From Collinsella sp. WCA1-178-WT-3 (M1) (GTDB lineage Bacteria > Actinomycetota > Coriobacteriia > Coriobacteriales > Coriobacteriaceae), in assembly GCF_009696325.1 (NCBI RefSeq), contig NZ_VUME01000003.1:124001-188000 (forward strand): a stretch of 64,000 nt of DNA. Reading direction: 5' to 3'. A model generated the notes under the pieces. It had not been told where the DNA came from and searched no databases. It saw only the letters and a program-made list of their open reading frames with translations. The translations under genes were made by a program, and so were the position numbers. Shown in pieces: positions 18,801 through 27,207 of this stretch (the stretch's first letter is position 1; every line of letters starts with the position of its first letter).

Positions 18801-19349
18801 GGGGTCAATGGTGCCAGCGAGCTTGCGGCGCATGGCCACGAGTTTATCCATGCGCGCGTCCGAAAGATCGGAAAGTGCTGCCACAAGGCTCGGGCTCGTG
18901 GGCACGGGCGCCGGGAAGGGAAAGTTGGGGTTGACCGCAGATGCGCTGGGCGCGGGGCGTGTGGGCTGCTTGGACTGTGCGGGCGGCACCGTAAACGTGC
19001 GGACCGGCGTGCGCAAACCCTCGACGGGCTCGGCGCCGCTGGCATCCAGATACGCCAACGCCGTGGCGATGGCGTGCTTGCACATGCCGGAATAGCGGAA
19101 GGCGGCGGGGCAATCGCAGTCGTAGTCGACAACCTCGTGCTCGTCCATATCGAGCGCCACGTGCGTCTTATACAGGTCGCCGCGCGAGCCACGCACCGTA
19201 CCCTCGATATTCAAGTTTTTGGAGAAGCGCGAGCCGGAGTCCTCAAACGACAGCACGGCGCCGTTGAGCATGAGCGAACGCCCCTTCATAAAGGTACTGC
19301 TGAGCGCCGCCTCCTTACGAAGCGCCTGCACAAACGTCCCCTGCGCCAT
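15876..19349 (-). CDS. SWIM zinc-finger SNF2-family helicase
   Basis: 1157 residues. An N-terminal SWIM zinc finger ([15 protein letters not shown], about residues 76-90) is followed by a long linker region and a Swi2/Snf2 ATPase in the last 480 residues. The ATPase motifs are [12 protein letters not shown] (I), [11 protein letters not shown] (II), [16 protein letters not shown] (III), [20 protein letters not shown] (V) and [11 protein letters not shown] (VI). Bacterial members are ATP-driven DNA translocases that probably remodel protein-DNA or transcription complexes; the exact role is unknown. The ATG at 19349 has GGAGG five nt upstream; a GTG six codons earlier is less likely. Confidence 0.93.
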   Translation of the reverse strand: [1157 protein letters not shown]

Positions 19350-19369
19350 CGCTTCCTCCAATCTCACCC

Positions 19370-19497
19370 GGGGTAGCTAATTGGGACGGGGCTATTTTAG
19401 CTACCCCCATATGTCGGTTGAGATGTGTTCCGACCCCGACTCATTCGCCGTCAGCCAAAGGGTAGCTAAAAAAGCCCCGTCCCAAATTAGCTACCCC
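19370..19497. repeat. 128-bp palindromic element, copy 1 (after dnaE)
   Basis: Both ends carry inverted arms of about 37 bp: GGGTAGCTAAttGGGACGGGGCT at the left and AGCCCCGTCCCAAAttAGCTACCC at the right. Each arm is itself a hairpin (GGGTAGCT with AGCTACCC). The 53-bp centre matches the reverse complement of the centre of the copy at 23402 with few differences. It fills the gap between the dnaE stop and the SNF2 gene. Confidence 0.9.
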
Positions 19498-19510
19498 GCC
19501 AACGGCGTCC

Positions 19511-22500
19511 TTAGATCACCGTCACTCTGCCTTGGTTACCCACGATGGCCTTGGCCTCGGCCAACAGCGGAATCGAGCGTGCGTTGACCTTAGCAGGTAC
19601 CTCGGCACGCAGCACGCGCCCGTCCGCCTGCTCGATAAAGATCTCTACGCGGTCGCCGCCCGGGTTGGTGGTGAGCACCGTGGCAAGACGTGCCATGTTG
19701 CTCTGGCTAAAGCGACTGTTGGGCACCATGACCTCAAACACCTTGGGCTTGTTGTTCTCCTCGTTGAGCTCAAGCGGCACGATCTCCTGTGCGATGATCT
19801 GGTCGCCGCGGTCCGAGCGCTCGAGCTTGCCCTTAATGCGCACAAACGCGTCGGACAGCTGCGCGCCGGTCTCGGGATCGACCTCGCCGTACAGATACCC
19901 CTCGGCCTCCTTGAAGGTCTTGGGGAACACCACGACGGTGGCCTCGCCTTCCATGTCCTCGAGCTGCACGATGCCCATGGGGTCGCCGTTTTTGGTCACG
20001 CGCTTGGACACGCTCGAGACCATACCGGCCCACCACAGCGCCTTGCCCTCGGGAATTTCCTGGTTGATGGTGCCGCCCGTGGGGTTTTGCACCTCGTAGC
20101 CGGTGTCGATCTGCGAGAACGAGAAGTCGCGCGCTTTGCTGAGTGCATACTCAAACGGGCGCAGCGGGTGGTCCGAGACATAGATGCCCAGAACCTCCTT
20201 CTCCTGGCTCAGCTTAAGGTGGCGGTCCCACTCCTGGCCATCCGGATCGGGTACGCTCACCTCAAAGCCCGAGCCCTCAACGTCGCCAAACATGTCGAAG
20301 AACGACGTCTGGCCGCTCGCGCGATCCTTCTGGCGCTTTGCCGCGGCATCGATGATGTTCTCGGGGTTGTTCTTGTCCACAAAGTGCATCATCTGACGAC
20401 GCGGATACCCCGTGGAGTCGAAGGCGCCTGCCTTGATGAGCGATTCGATCACGCGACGGTTGGCCTGGCTCGAGTCCACGCGCTCGACAAAATCATGCAG
20501 CGTCTTAAACGGACCGCCCGCCTCGCGCTCGGCGATAATCGCCTGCGCCACGCCGGTGCCCACGCCGCGGATACCGGCCAGACCAAAGCGCACACCTTCC
20601 CTGGTAGCCGTGAACTCGGTACCGGACTCGTTGACATCTGGCGAAAGCACGGGGATGCCGTCGTGACGGCATGCCGAGACGTAGTGCACGATCTTGTCGG
20701 TCTTGCCCGTATAGGACGTCAGGACGGCCGCCATGTACTCGTGCGGATAGTGCGCCTTGAGCCACGCCGTCTGCATAACCAAGATGGCGTAGCCGGCGGA
20801 GTGCGACTTGTTAAAGGCGTAGGACGCGAACTCGAGAACATCGTCCCAAATCTTCTGGGCGACCTCGCGCGTGTAGTTGTTCTTGATGGCGCCGTTCATC
20901 CAGTGGTCGTAGGTGGTCTCGTCCGAGCCATCCTCCCAGTGGAGCACCGTCGACGTGAGCAGCTTGATCTTCTTCTTAGCCACGGGTTTACGGATACGCG
21001 AGTCCGATTCGCCCTTGGAGAAGCCGCACATCTCGACGGAGATGAGCATAACCTGCTCCTGGTAGACCATGGTGCCGTAGGTTTCGCCCAGGATGTCGTC
21101 CAGACGGTCGTCGTAGGAGACGGCCGGCTCCTTGCCGTTCATACGGTTGATGTAGGACGAAACCATGCCGGCGCCCAGCGGGCCCGGGCGGTACAGGGCG
21201 ATCAATGCCACGACGTGCTTGTACTCGGTGGGCTTCATGTTCTTGATCGTGGCCGTCATGCCGGCGGACTCGACCTGGAAGACGCCGGCGGTGTGGCCGG
21301 AGCCCATGAGCTTAAAGATCTCGGGATCGTCAAAGGGAATCTCTTCCTCTTTGATGTCGATGCCGAAGTTCTTTTTGATGTTTGCCTTGGCCTTGGAGAT
21401 AACCGTCAGCGTACGCAGGCCCAAAAAGTCCATCTTGAGCAGGCCCATGTCGGCAACGGTATGGCCCTCGTACTGGGTAATCTCGACGCCGCCCTTGGTG
21501 TCGAGCTTGGTGGGCACGTGCTCGTTGACGGGGTCGCGGCAGATCAGAACGGCGCACGCATGCACGCCCTCGCCACGGGTGAGGCCCTCGATCGAGAGCG
21601 CCGTGTCGATGATGCGGCGGGCGTCGTCGTCCTTTTTATAGGCCTCGGCAAAGTCGGGGTTAAACAGATCCTCTTTGCCGGGTTGTTTTTCGAGCACCTG
21701 CTTGAGCTTGACCTTGGGGTCGCTCGAGACCATCTTGGACAGGCGCTGGCCCATGTAGACCGGGTAGTCCAGGACGCGCGCGGCGTCGTTGATGGCCTGC
21801 TTGGCCTTAATGGTCGAGTAGGTGATGACGTGGGTGACCTTCTCGGGACCGTAGAGCTGGCGAACGTGCTCCACGACCTCGAGACGCCGCTCATCGTCGA
21901 AGTCCATATCGATATCGGGCATCTCGGTACGCTGCGGGGACAGGAACCTCTCGAACATCAGACCGTTCTCGAGCGGGTCGAACGCGGTAATGTTCATGGC
22001 GTAGGCGACGATAGCGCCGGCGGCCGAGCCACGGCCGGGGCCGACGCCGATGCCGTTGTCCTTGGCCCATTGCACGTACTCGGCGACGATCAAAAAGTAG
22101 GCGGCAAAGCCCTTGTCGCAAATGACCTTGTATTCGTACTCAAAGCGCTCTTTGATGTTGACGCCACCGATCTCGCGCGTGGCCCAGTCGTCACCGTAGT
22201 GCTGGCGCAGGCCTTTCTCGCACTCGCGGCGGAACTGGCTCTCGTGCGTCTCGCCGGGATCGAGCAGCGGGAAGCGCGGCAGGATGATGGAGTCCCAGTC
22301 CAGCTCAACGTAGCACTTGTCGGCGATCTCGAGCGTGTTGTCGCAGGCCTCGGGGCAATACGGGAACATCGCCCGCATCTCCTCCTCGGTCTTCATGTAA
22401 AACTCCGAGCCGGTCATGCGCATGCGGTTGGGGTCGTCGACCTTGGCGTTCATGCCGATGCACATGATGACGTCCTGCACGGGCGCGTCCTCGCGGCGCA

Positions 22501-23314
22501 GGTAGTGGAAGTCGTTGGTGGCGATGACCTTGACGCCCACCTGTTTGGCGATATCAATGAGCGTGCGGTCCATCTGCTCGTCGGTCAGGCCGTTATCGGT
22601 GGTGATGCCGTGTTCCTGGATCTCGATGTAGAAGTCGCCGGGGTCAAAAGTATCACGGAAGGTCTCGGCCCACTTGATGGCGCCCTCCATGTCGCCCCGG
22701 TCGATGTATTTTGGGATGATGCCCGCGATGCAGGCGCTGGTGCAGATCATGCCCTTGGCGTGGCGGCGCAGGTTGTCGAGCGTCACGCGCGGCTTGTAGT
22801 AAAAGCCCTGCACGGCGGCCTCGGAGACCGTTTGCATCAGGTTGACGTAGCCCTCCTGGTCCTTGGCCAGAAGGATCATGTGGTAGAGCTCGGGTTTGTG
22901 GTCGCGGGCGAGCGTCTCGTCCGGCGTAAAGTAGACCTCGCAGCCAAAGATGGGCTTGATGACCAGAGGCGGCTTGAGCTCGTCGATATTGCCCTTCTCG
23001 TCCCACATGGCCATGTCCTTCACATACTGAGCATGCTCGCGCGGGTTTGCCTCGGGATCGGGCTCCACCAGCTCGTCGCGGCGGTCCTTTTCCAAGAAGG
23101 CCTTGTCGTGGCTCCAAGTTTTGTACTCGGGCGTGTTGTGGTTGACGGCGTCGCAGGCCAGCGCCAGATCGGGCACGCCATACATGTAGCCGTGGTCGGT
23201 AATGGCCACGGCGGGCATGCCCAGCTCTACGGCACGGTTGACCATATCCTGGATACGGGTTGCGCCGTCGAGCATGGAGAAAACAGTGTGGTTGTGCAGA
23301 TGGACGAATGCCAT
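19511..23314 (-). CDS. dnaE: DNA polymerase III alpha subunit
   Basis: 1267-residue replicative polymerase of the C family. The PHP domain is at the N-terminus (VHLHNHTVFSMLDG, AITDHGYMYG, EIQEHGI, ATNDFHYL) with its metal-binding histidines kept. The palm contains the catalytic PDIDMDFDDERR. The fingers and a helix-hairpin-helix region (GIRGVGTGVAQAI) follow, and an OB-fold lies near the C-terminus (KALWWAGMVSSVSKR). In the fingers, the segment after GESD reads SRIRKPVAKKKIKLLTSTV and is longer than in E. coli; I take it as a lineage feature. The ATG has GGAG eight nt upstream. The gene is monocistronic and enclosed by two inverted copies of a 128-bp element. Confidence 0.98.
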   Translation of the reverse strand: MAFVHLHNHTVFSMLDGATRIQDMVNRAVELGMPAVAITDHGYMYGVPDLALACDAVNHNTPEYKTWSHDKAFLEKDRRDELVEPDPEANPREHAQYVKDMAMWDEKGNIDELKPPLVIKPIFGCEVYFTPDETLARDHKPELYHMILLAKDQEGYVNLMQTVSEAAVQGFYYKPRVTLDNLRRHAKGMICTSACIAGIIPKYIDRGDMEGAIKWAETFRDTFDPGDFYIEIQEHGITTDNGLTDEQMDRTLIDIAKQVGVKVIATNDFHYLRREDAPVQDVIMCIGMNAKVDDPNRMRMTGSEFYMKTEEEMRAMFPYCPEACDNTLEIADKCYVELDWDSIILPRFPLLDPGETHESQFRRECEKGLRQHYGDDWATREIGGVNIKERFEYEYKVICDKGFAAYFLIVAEYVQWAKDNGIGVGPGRGSAAGAIVAYAMNITAFDPLENGLMFERFLSPQRTEMPDIDMDFDDERRLEVVEHVRQLYGPEKVTHVITYSTIKAKQAINDAARVLDYPVYMGQRLSKMVSSDPKVKLKQVLEKQPGKEDLFNPDFAEAYKKDDDARRIIDTALSIEGLTRGEGVHACAVLICRDPVNEHVPTKLDTKGGVEITQYEGHTVADMGLLKMDFLGLRTLTVISKAKANIKKNFGIDIKEEEIPFDDPEIFKLMGSGHTAGVFQVESAGMTATIKNMKPTEYKHVVALIALYRPGPLGAGMVSSYINRMNGKEPAVSYDDRLDDILGETYGTMVYQEQVMLISVEMCGFSKGESDSRIRKPVAKKKIKLLTSTVLHWEDGSDETTYDHWMNGAIKNNYTREVAQKIWDDVLEFASYAFNKSHSAGYAILVMQTAWLKAHYPHEYMAAVLTSYTGKTDKIVHYVSACRHDGIPVLSPDVNESGTEFTATREGVRFGLAGIRGVGTGVAQAIIAEREAGGPFKTLHDFVERVDSSQANRRVIESLIKAGAFDSTGYPRRQMMHFVDKNNPENIIDAAAKRQKDRASGQTSFFDMFGDVEGSGFEVSVPDPDGQEWDRHLKLSQEKEVLGIYVSDHPLRPFEYALSKARDFSFSQIDTGYEVQNPTGGTINQEIPEGKALWWAGMVSSVSKRVTKNGDPMGIVQLEDMEGEATVVVFPKTFKEAEGYLYGEVDPETGAQLSDAFVRIKGKLERSDRGDQIIAQEIVPLELNEENNKPKVFEVMVPNSRFSQSNMARLATVLTTNPGGDRVEIFIEQADGRVLRAEVPAKVNARSIPLLAEAKAIVGNQGRVTVI

Positions 23315-23401
23315 GTGATGAGCTCCGATGCGGGTTCGTGTTCTGACTGAACGATTTTACCCCACGGCACGGACAGCGCCCGAACCTAGCCAAACCCACA
23401 C

Positions 23402-23529
23402 GGGTAGCTAATTTGGGACGGGGCTTTTTTAGCTACCCTTTGACTGACGGCGAACGAGTCGGGGTCGGAATACATCTCAACCGATGTATGGGGGTAGCTA
23501 AAAGAGCCCCGTCCCAAATTAGCTACCCC
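23402..23529. repeat. 128-bp palindromic element, copy 2 (before dnaE)
   Basis: Same length and arms as the element at 19370 but in the opposite orientation: its centre, beginning TTTGACTGACGGCGAA, is the reverse complement of the first copy's centre apart from a few changes. It lies between the dnaE start and the addA stop. Confidence 0.9.
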
Positions 23530-23577
23530 TGAGCTGCAGTGGAATCGAAAAGGATTCCACCGCAAGTTATCTGAGGG

Positions 23578-26500
23578 CTAGAGGTTGTAGGTGACCACCT
23601 GGGGCTCGGCGAGCTCGACTAAGACAGCTGGGGCCGTCTGCTCCACGCGGACGAACTTGACGGTCACCGTCTTAAAGCCCGCCTTATGCAGAACATCCGA
23701 ATAGACGCGCGCCTGCAGGGCGTGCTTCTCGAGCAGCTGGTCGGGTGTCTCATCCGGCGTGCCACCCGTCTTGTAATCGATGACCAGTGCGCGTGACGGA
23801 TCGGCCGGGTCGGTCGCCAGCGCATCGATGGCGCCCTCGGCATATGCACCGTAGCGGGCAATGTCCTTGTCCTCGCAGCCCAGCGAGAAGAACGGCACTT
23901 CGGCACGGACGCACGGCCAGGCAAGAAGCTCGGCACGGACCGACGACCTGAGCCAGCGATTCAGGGCAACGTCAAAACGCTCGCGCTGCTCCGGCGTCAG
24001 GCACCACAGGCGCGTCAGCGCATCGGCACGCTCAGCGGGCAGCGCATCGGCACCCATCTCGATGAGCCACTGGCAGGCGGCATGGAACGCCGAGCCCAGC
24101 GCCATGGGGTTGCCGGAGGACTCGACAGCAGCCACGTCTGCATCGGCCATCTCCGAGCCATCCGACTCGGCATCGTCGCCTGCCTCGTCCATGGGAACAC
24201 GCGCCTCGGCGGCACGGTCTTCCGTCTCGGCATGGAGCGCCGCGGCGATCGACGAATAGCTGTACGAATCACGCGCCGGGAACGGACACGTGCCCATGCG
24301 CACGCCCGCCGCCTGGGGATATACGAGTTCAAACGAATCGGGCTTGGGGTCGGCAGGACCGGGCACGGTTGAGTGCGCAGCATTATCGGCGACATCGGTA
24401 TCGCCACGAACGAGCCTGCCCTCGGCATCCAGCGAAGCGTTGGCCTCAAACGCCTGCTCGCCAAAGGTAAAGTCCGAAAGCGAAATGAGCTCGTAGTCGC
24501 CCGGCTGGGAGTTGTCGAATACCAGGCGACCGGCATCGAGCTGCGGCATGTCCAGAGCGTCGGTCGGCAGAATGCGGCGTAGCACGTCGTAGGTCAGATC
24601 GGTCTCGACATCGAAGGTCGGCGCACACAGCTTGCCACGGCTCACGCCGGCATCCATCGCCAAGATCACCAGCTCGCGCGCACGGGTCATGGCAACATAG
24701 AGCAAACGGGCCCGCTCCTCGAGCGAAAGCTGCAGGTCGTCGTTGCGCAGGCGAGCAAATGCCTCGGCGGGAGAACCCGTCGCACAGACGTCCTCCATGA
24801 GCTCCGGCGGTAGCCACAGCGACGTGCCCTTGCCCTTAAACGCATGCTCAAACTGCTTTTTGACGTCATCGCCCTTTACGAACGTACCGTCCGCGAGTTT
24901 AACGCCGTCGAAGCGTGCCGGCAGCGCCACGACCCGCGCTCCGCCCTCGACGCGACCCATCTGTGCCGCACCCGAGGACTTACGCACGCCAAAGCACTCG
25001 GCGACCGCCACGACCGGATATTCCAGACCCTTGGAGGCATGAACCGTCATGATGCGCACCGCGCCGTCGCCCTCCTTGTTGAGGGCGCCCGGGGCCTCCT
25101 TGCCCGCCAGGAAGCGATCGAAGGCAAGCGCAATGGAGCGCGGCGAGTTACCGAACTCGGCCTCCGCCTCGGCCACGGCATCGAGCGCCTTGAGCACGTT
25201 GGCGGCGATGGCCTTGCCCTCGGGGCCGCGCTGCGCCAGGCGCACGAACCAGCCGGAAGCATTGACCGCGTCGCGCGCGATGGCGGCGAACGAATCACGC
25301 CCCACGCGACGCAGTGCGTAGCGCAGCACCTCGCGGGCACGCGTCACGAGCGGCAAGCCCTGCAAGCCCGGCACATCGGAATCGTTCATGATGCCCGCAT
25401 CGATGTTGCGGCGTGACGTCTCGCCCGTCTGATCGTCGAGTTTGGTCGCCAGCGCCAGGAACTCCTGGGCGCCGAGTGCAAACATCGGCGAGGCCAGCAG
25501 TGGCATAAGACCCTGCGCCGTATCGGCCGGATTGGCGAGGGCACAAACCAGGGCGCGCACCGTCTGCACCTCGGCAGCTTGGGCAAAGACCGAGCCGCCC
25601 GCGATGACGCAGTCGAGCCCCTGGTCACGGAAGGCCTGTGCGTAGACGTCTGCGTTGGTCATGCGGCCCAGCAGCAGCACCATGCCGCCCTGGGGCTGGC
25701 CGGCATCGGCAAGCGCGCGGAATCGCTCCGCGATCGCGCGGGCCTTGGCCTGTGTGCGCTCCTGCGTACTGCCGCCGGCAACAAAGAGGGCCTGGCGGCG
25801 CGAGGCATCCGCCACCAGCGTGTCCTTGCGGCCGTCGCTCGCCTCAAGATCCAAAAAGCCCTGCATCAGGCCGCCGTCATCGCCGTCGAAGACGCGGGCC
25901 ACATAGCGCAGCACCTCGTCATGGCTGCGGAAGTTGCGCACGAGCTTGACGAGCTCGCCGGCGGGGTCATCGGACGTGGCAACCGTCTCCGACGCCGCCG
26001 TCGATCCCACCTTGCGCTCCTGACGACGGAACACCTCGACCTCGGCGCCGCGGAAGCGATAGATCGACTGCTGCGCATCGCCCACGGTGCACAGCGCGCG
26101 CTCCCCCGCACCCGTCAGGTAGCGGATTAGATCGACCTGCATCTGATCGGTATCCTGGAACTCGTCGATCATGACCATCTTAAAGCGGCCCTCGTACGCA
26201 GCACGAATGGCAGGGTAATCGCGCAGGGCCTCGTAGGCCATGCGCAGCAGGTCGTTATTATCGAGGGCGGACTGGGCAGCCTTCAGTGCGCGATACTCGG
26301 CCTCTACAGAGCGGGCCAAGCCCACCAGTGCATCGAGCGCGGGGGCACCGCAGGCAAGCACGATATTGATAAATGCATCGGCGGCCTCGGCCTTGAGCAG
26401 CTCGACCTGCTCCTTGGGGAACGCCTTGCTCGCGCGCGGCATGGTGCACGACATCATGAGTCGCGCCGCATCGACCATGGTCTTGCCGCTCGCCTCGAAC

Positions 26501-27204
26501 GCGTCGATGGCGTCGAGCGCCGTCTGCGCCTTCTCGGTCGCCGCCTTGCTTGCGCCCAGCGCCGATCGATAGGCATCGGCGAGCGCCGAGGTATCGGCCT
26601 GGCCGCGCGCCACGCACACGTCGTCCATGCCGCCCGGCAACTGACTCGACAGCTCCAGCAGCTCGCGCACTAGGCCCTTGATGGTCGTGCCGGCGCCAAA
26701 GGGGCCGCCCTCGCCCGCCATGGGATACCAGGCGTAGAGGGCCTTGAGCGATGCCGCGAGCTCGGGGGCGGCATCGGGTGCCGTCGCGCGACCCAGCACA
26801 TGCTCAACAGCCTGGTCCATGAGCTCGTCGGTATCGGTGAGCACCGTGAACTCGGGGTCGATGCCCAACTCCAGCGCGTGTGCGCGCAGGATACGCGAGC
26901 ACATGCCGTGAATGGTCGAGATCCACGCGTCGTCGACGGTCAGCGCTTCCTCATCCATGCCCTCATCGATAAGCGCACGGCGCACGCGGTCGCGGATCTC
27001 GGCCGCGGCATCCTTGGTAAAGGTAATGGCGAGCACCTGGTCCAGATGCTCGACGAACGGACCGGATTCGGGCGAGAGCGCGTAGACGATGCGGCGCGTG
27101 AGGGTAAAGGTCTTGCCCGAACCGGCACCCGCCGAGACAAACAGCGGACGGTCGAGCGTCTTGACGATCTGCAGCTGTTGCGGCATCAAGGTCGAAAGAT
27201 CCAT
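23578..27204 (-). CDS. addA: ATP-dependent helicase-nuclease subunit AddA
   Basis: 1208 residues. AddA is the UvrD-like motor of the AddAB complex, which resects double-strand breaks for RecA. Motif Ia SAGAGSGKTFTLTRR is at residues 22-36; motif II is MIDEFQDTDQMQ, motif III VGDAQQSIYRFRGAE, motif V RIMTVHASKGLEYPVV and motif VI LLYVAMTRARELVIL. A RecB-type nuclease domain closes the protein (GAIDALATD to ALVIDYKTGG). The start at 27204 follows addB by three nt, and its AAGGAGGG site overlaps the addB stop, so the two genes form an operon. Confidence 0.95.
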   Translation of the reverse strand: MDLSTLMPQQLQIVKTLDRPLFVSAGAGSGKTFTLTRRIVYALSPESGPFVEHLDQVLAITFTKDAAAEIRDRVRRALIDEGMDEEALTVDDAWISTIHGMCSRILRAHALELGIDPEFTVLTDTDELMDQAVEHVLGRATAPDAAPELAASLKALYAWYPMAGEGGPFGAGTTIKGLVRELLELSSQLPGGMDDVCVARGQADTSALADAYRSALGASKAATEKAQTALDAIDAFEASGKTMVDAARLMMSCTMPRASKAFPKEQVELLKAEAADAFINIVLACGAPALDALVGLARSVEAEYRALKAAQSALDNNDLLRMAYEALRDYPAIRAAYEGRFKMVMIDEFQDTDQMQVDLIRYLTGAGERALCTVGDAQQSIYRFRGAEVEVFRRQERKVGSTAASETVATSDDPAGELVKLVRNFRSHDEVLRYVARVFDGDDGGLMQGFLDLEASDGRKDTLVADASRRQALFVAGGSTQERTQAKARAIAERFRALADAGQPQGGMVLLLGRMTNADVYAQAFRDQGLDCVIAGGSVFAQAAEVQTVRALVCALANPADTAQGLMPLLASPMFALGAQEFLALATKLDDQTGETSRRNIDAGIMNDSDVPGLQGLPLVTRAREVLRYALRRVGRDSFAAIARDAVNASGWFVRLAQRGPEGKAIAANVLKALDAVAEAEAEFGNSPRSIALAFDRFLAGKEAPGALNKEGDGAVRIMTVHASKGLEYPVVAVAECFGVRKSSGAAQMGRVEGGARVVALPARFDGVKLADGTFVKGDDVKKQFEHAFKGKGTSLWLPPELMEDVCATGSPAEAFARLRNDDLQLSLEERARLLYVAMTRARELVILAMDAGVSRGKLCAPTFDVETDLTYDVLRRILPTDALDMPQLDAGRLVFDNSQPGDYELISLSDFTFGEQAFEANASLDAEGRLVRGDTDVADNAAHSTVPGPADPKPDSFELVYPQAAGVRMGTCPFPARDSYSYSSIAAALHAETEDRAAEARVPMDEAGDDAESDGSEMADADVAAVESSGNPMALGSAFHAACQWLIEMGADALPAERADALTRLWCLTPEQRERFDVALNRWLRSSVRAELLAWPCVRAEVPFFSLGCEDKDIARYGAYAEGAIDALATDPADPSRALVIDYKTGGTPDETPDQLLEKHALQARVYSDVLHKAGFKTVTVKFVRVEQTAPAVLVELAEPQVVTYNL

Positions 27205-27207
27205 GGT

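Noticed and set aside
19532-23350. Very long open frame antisense to dnaE (and similar ones at 9196-10626, 14217-15728, 15870-18137, 26800-28572, 39493-41235, 56829-59453, 59691-61406)
   Set aside because: They mirror known genes on the opposite strand, arise from high GC at codon position three, and contain no recognisable domains.
23320-23350. SOS-like box in the dnaE leader
   Set aside because: The half-sites are in the order GTTC...GAAC with wrong spacing, the reverse of a LexA box.
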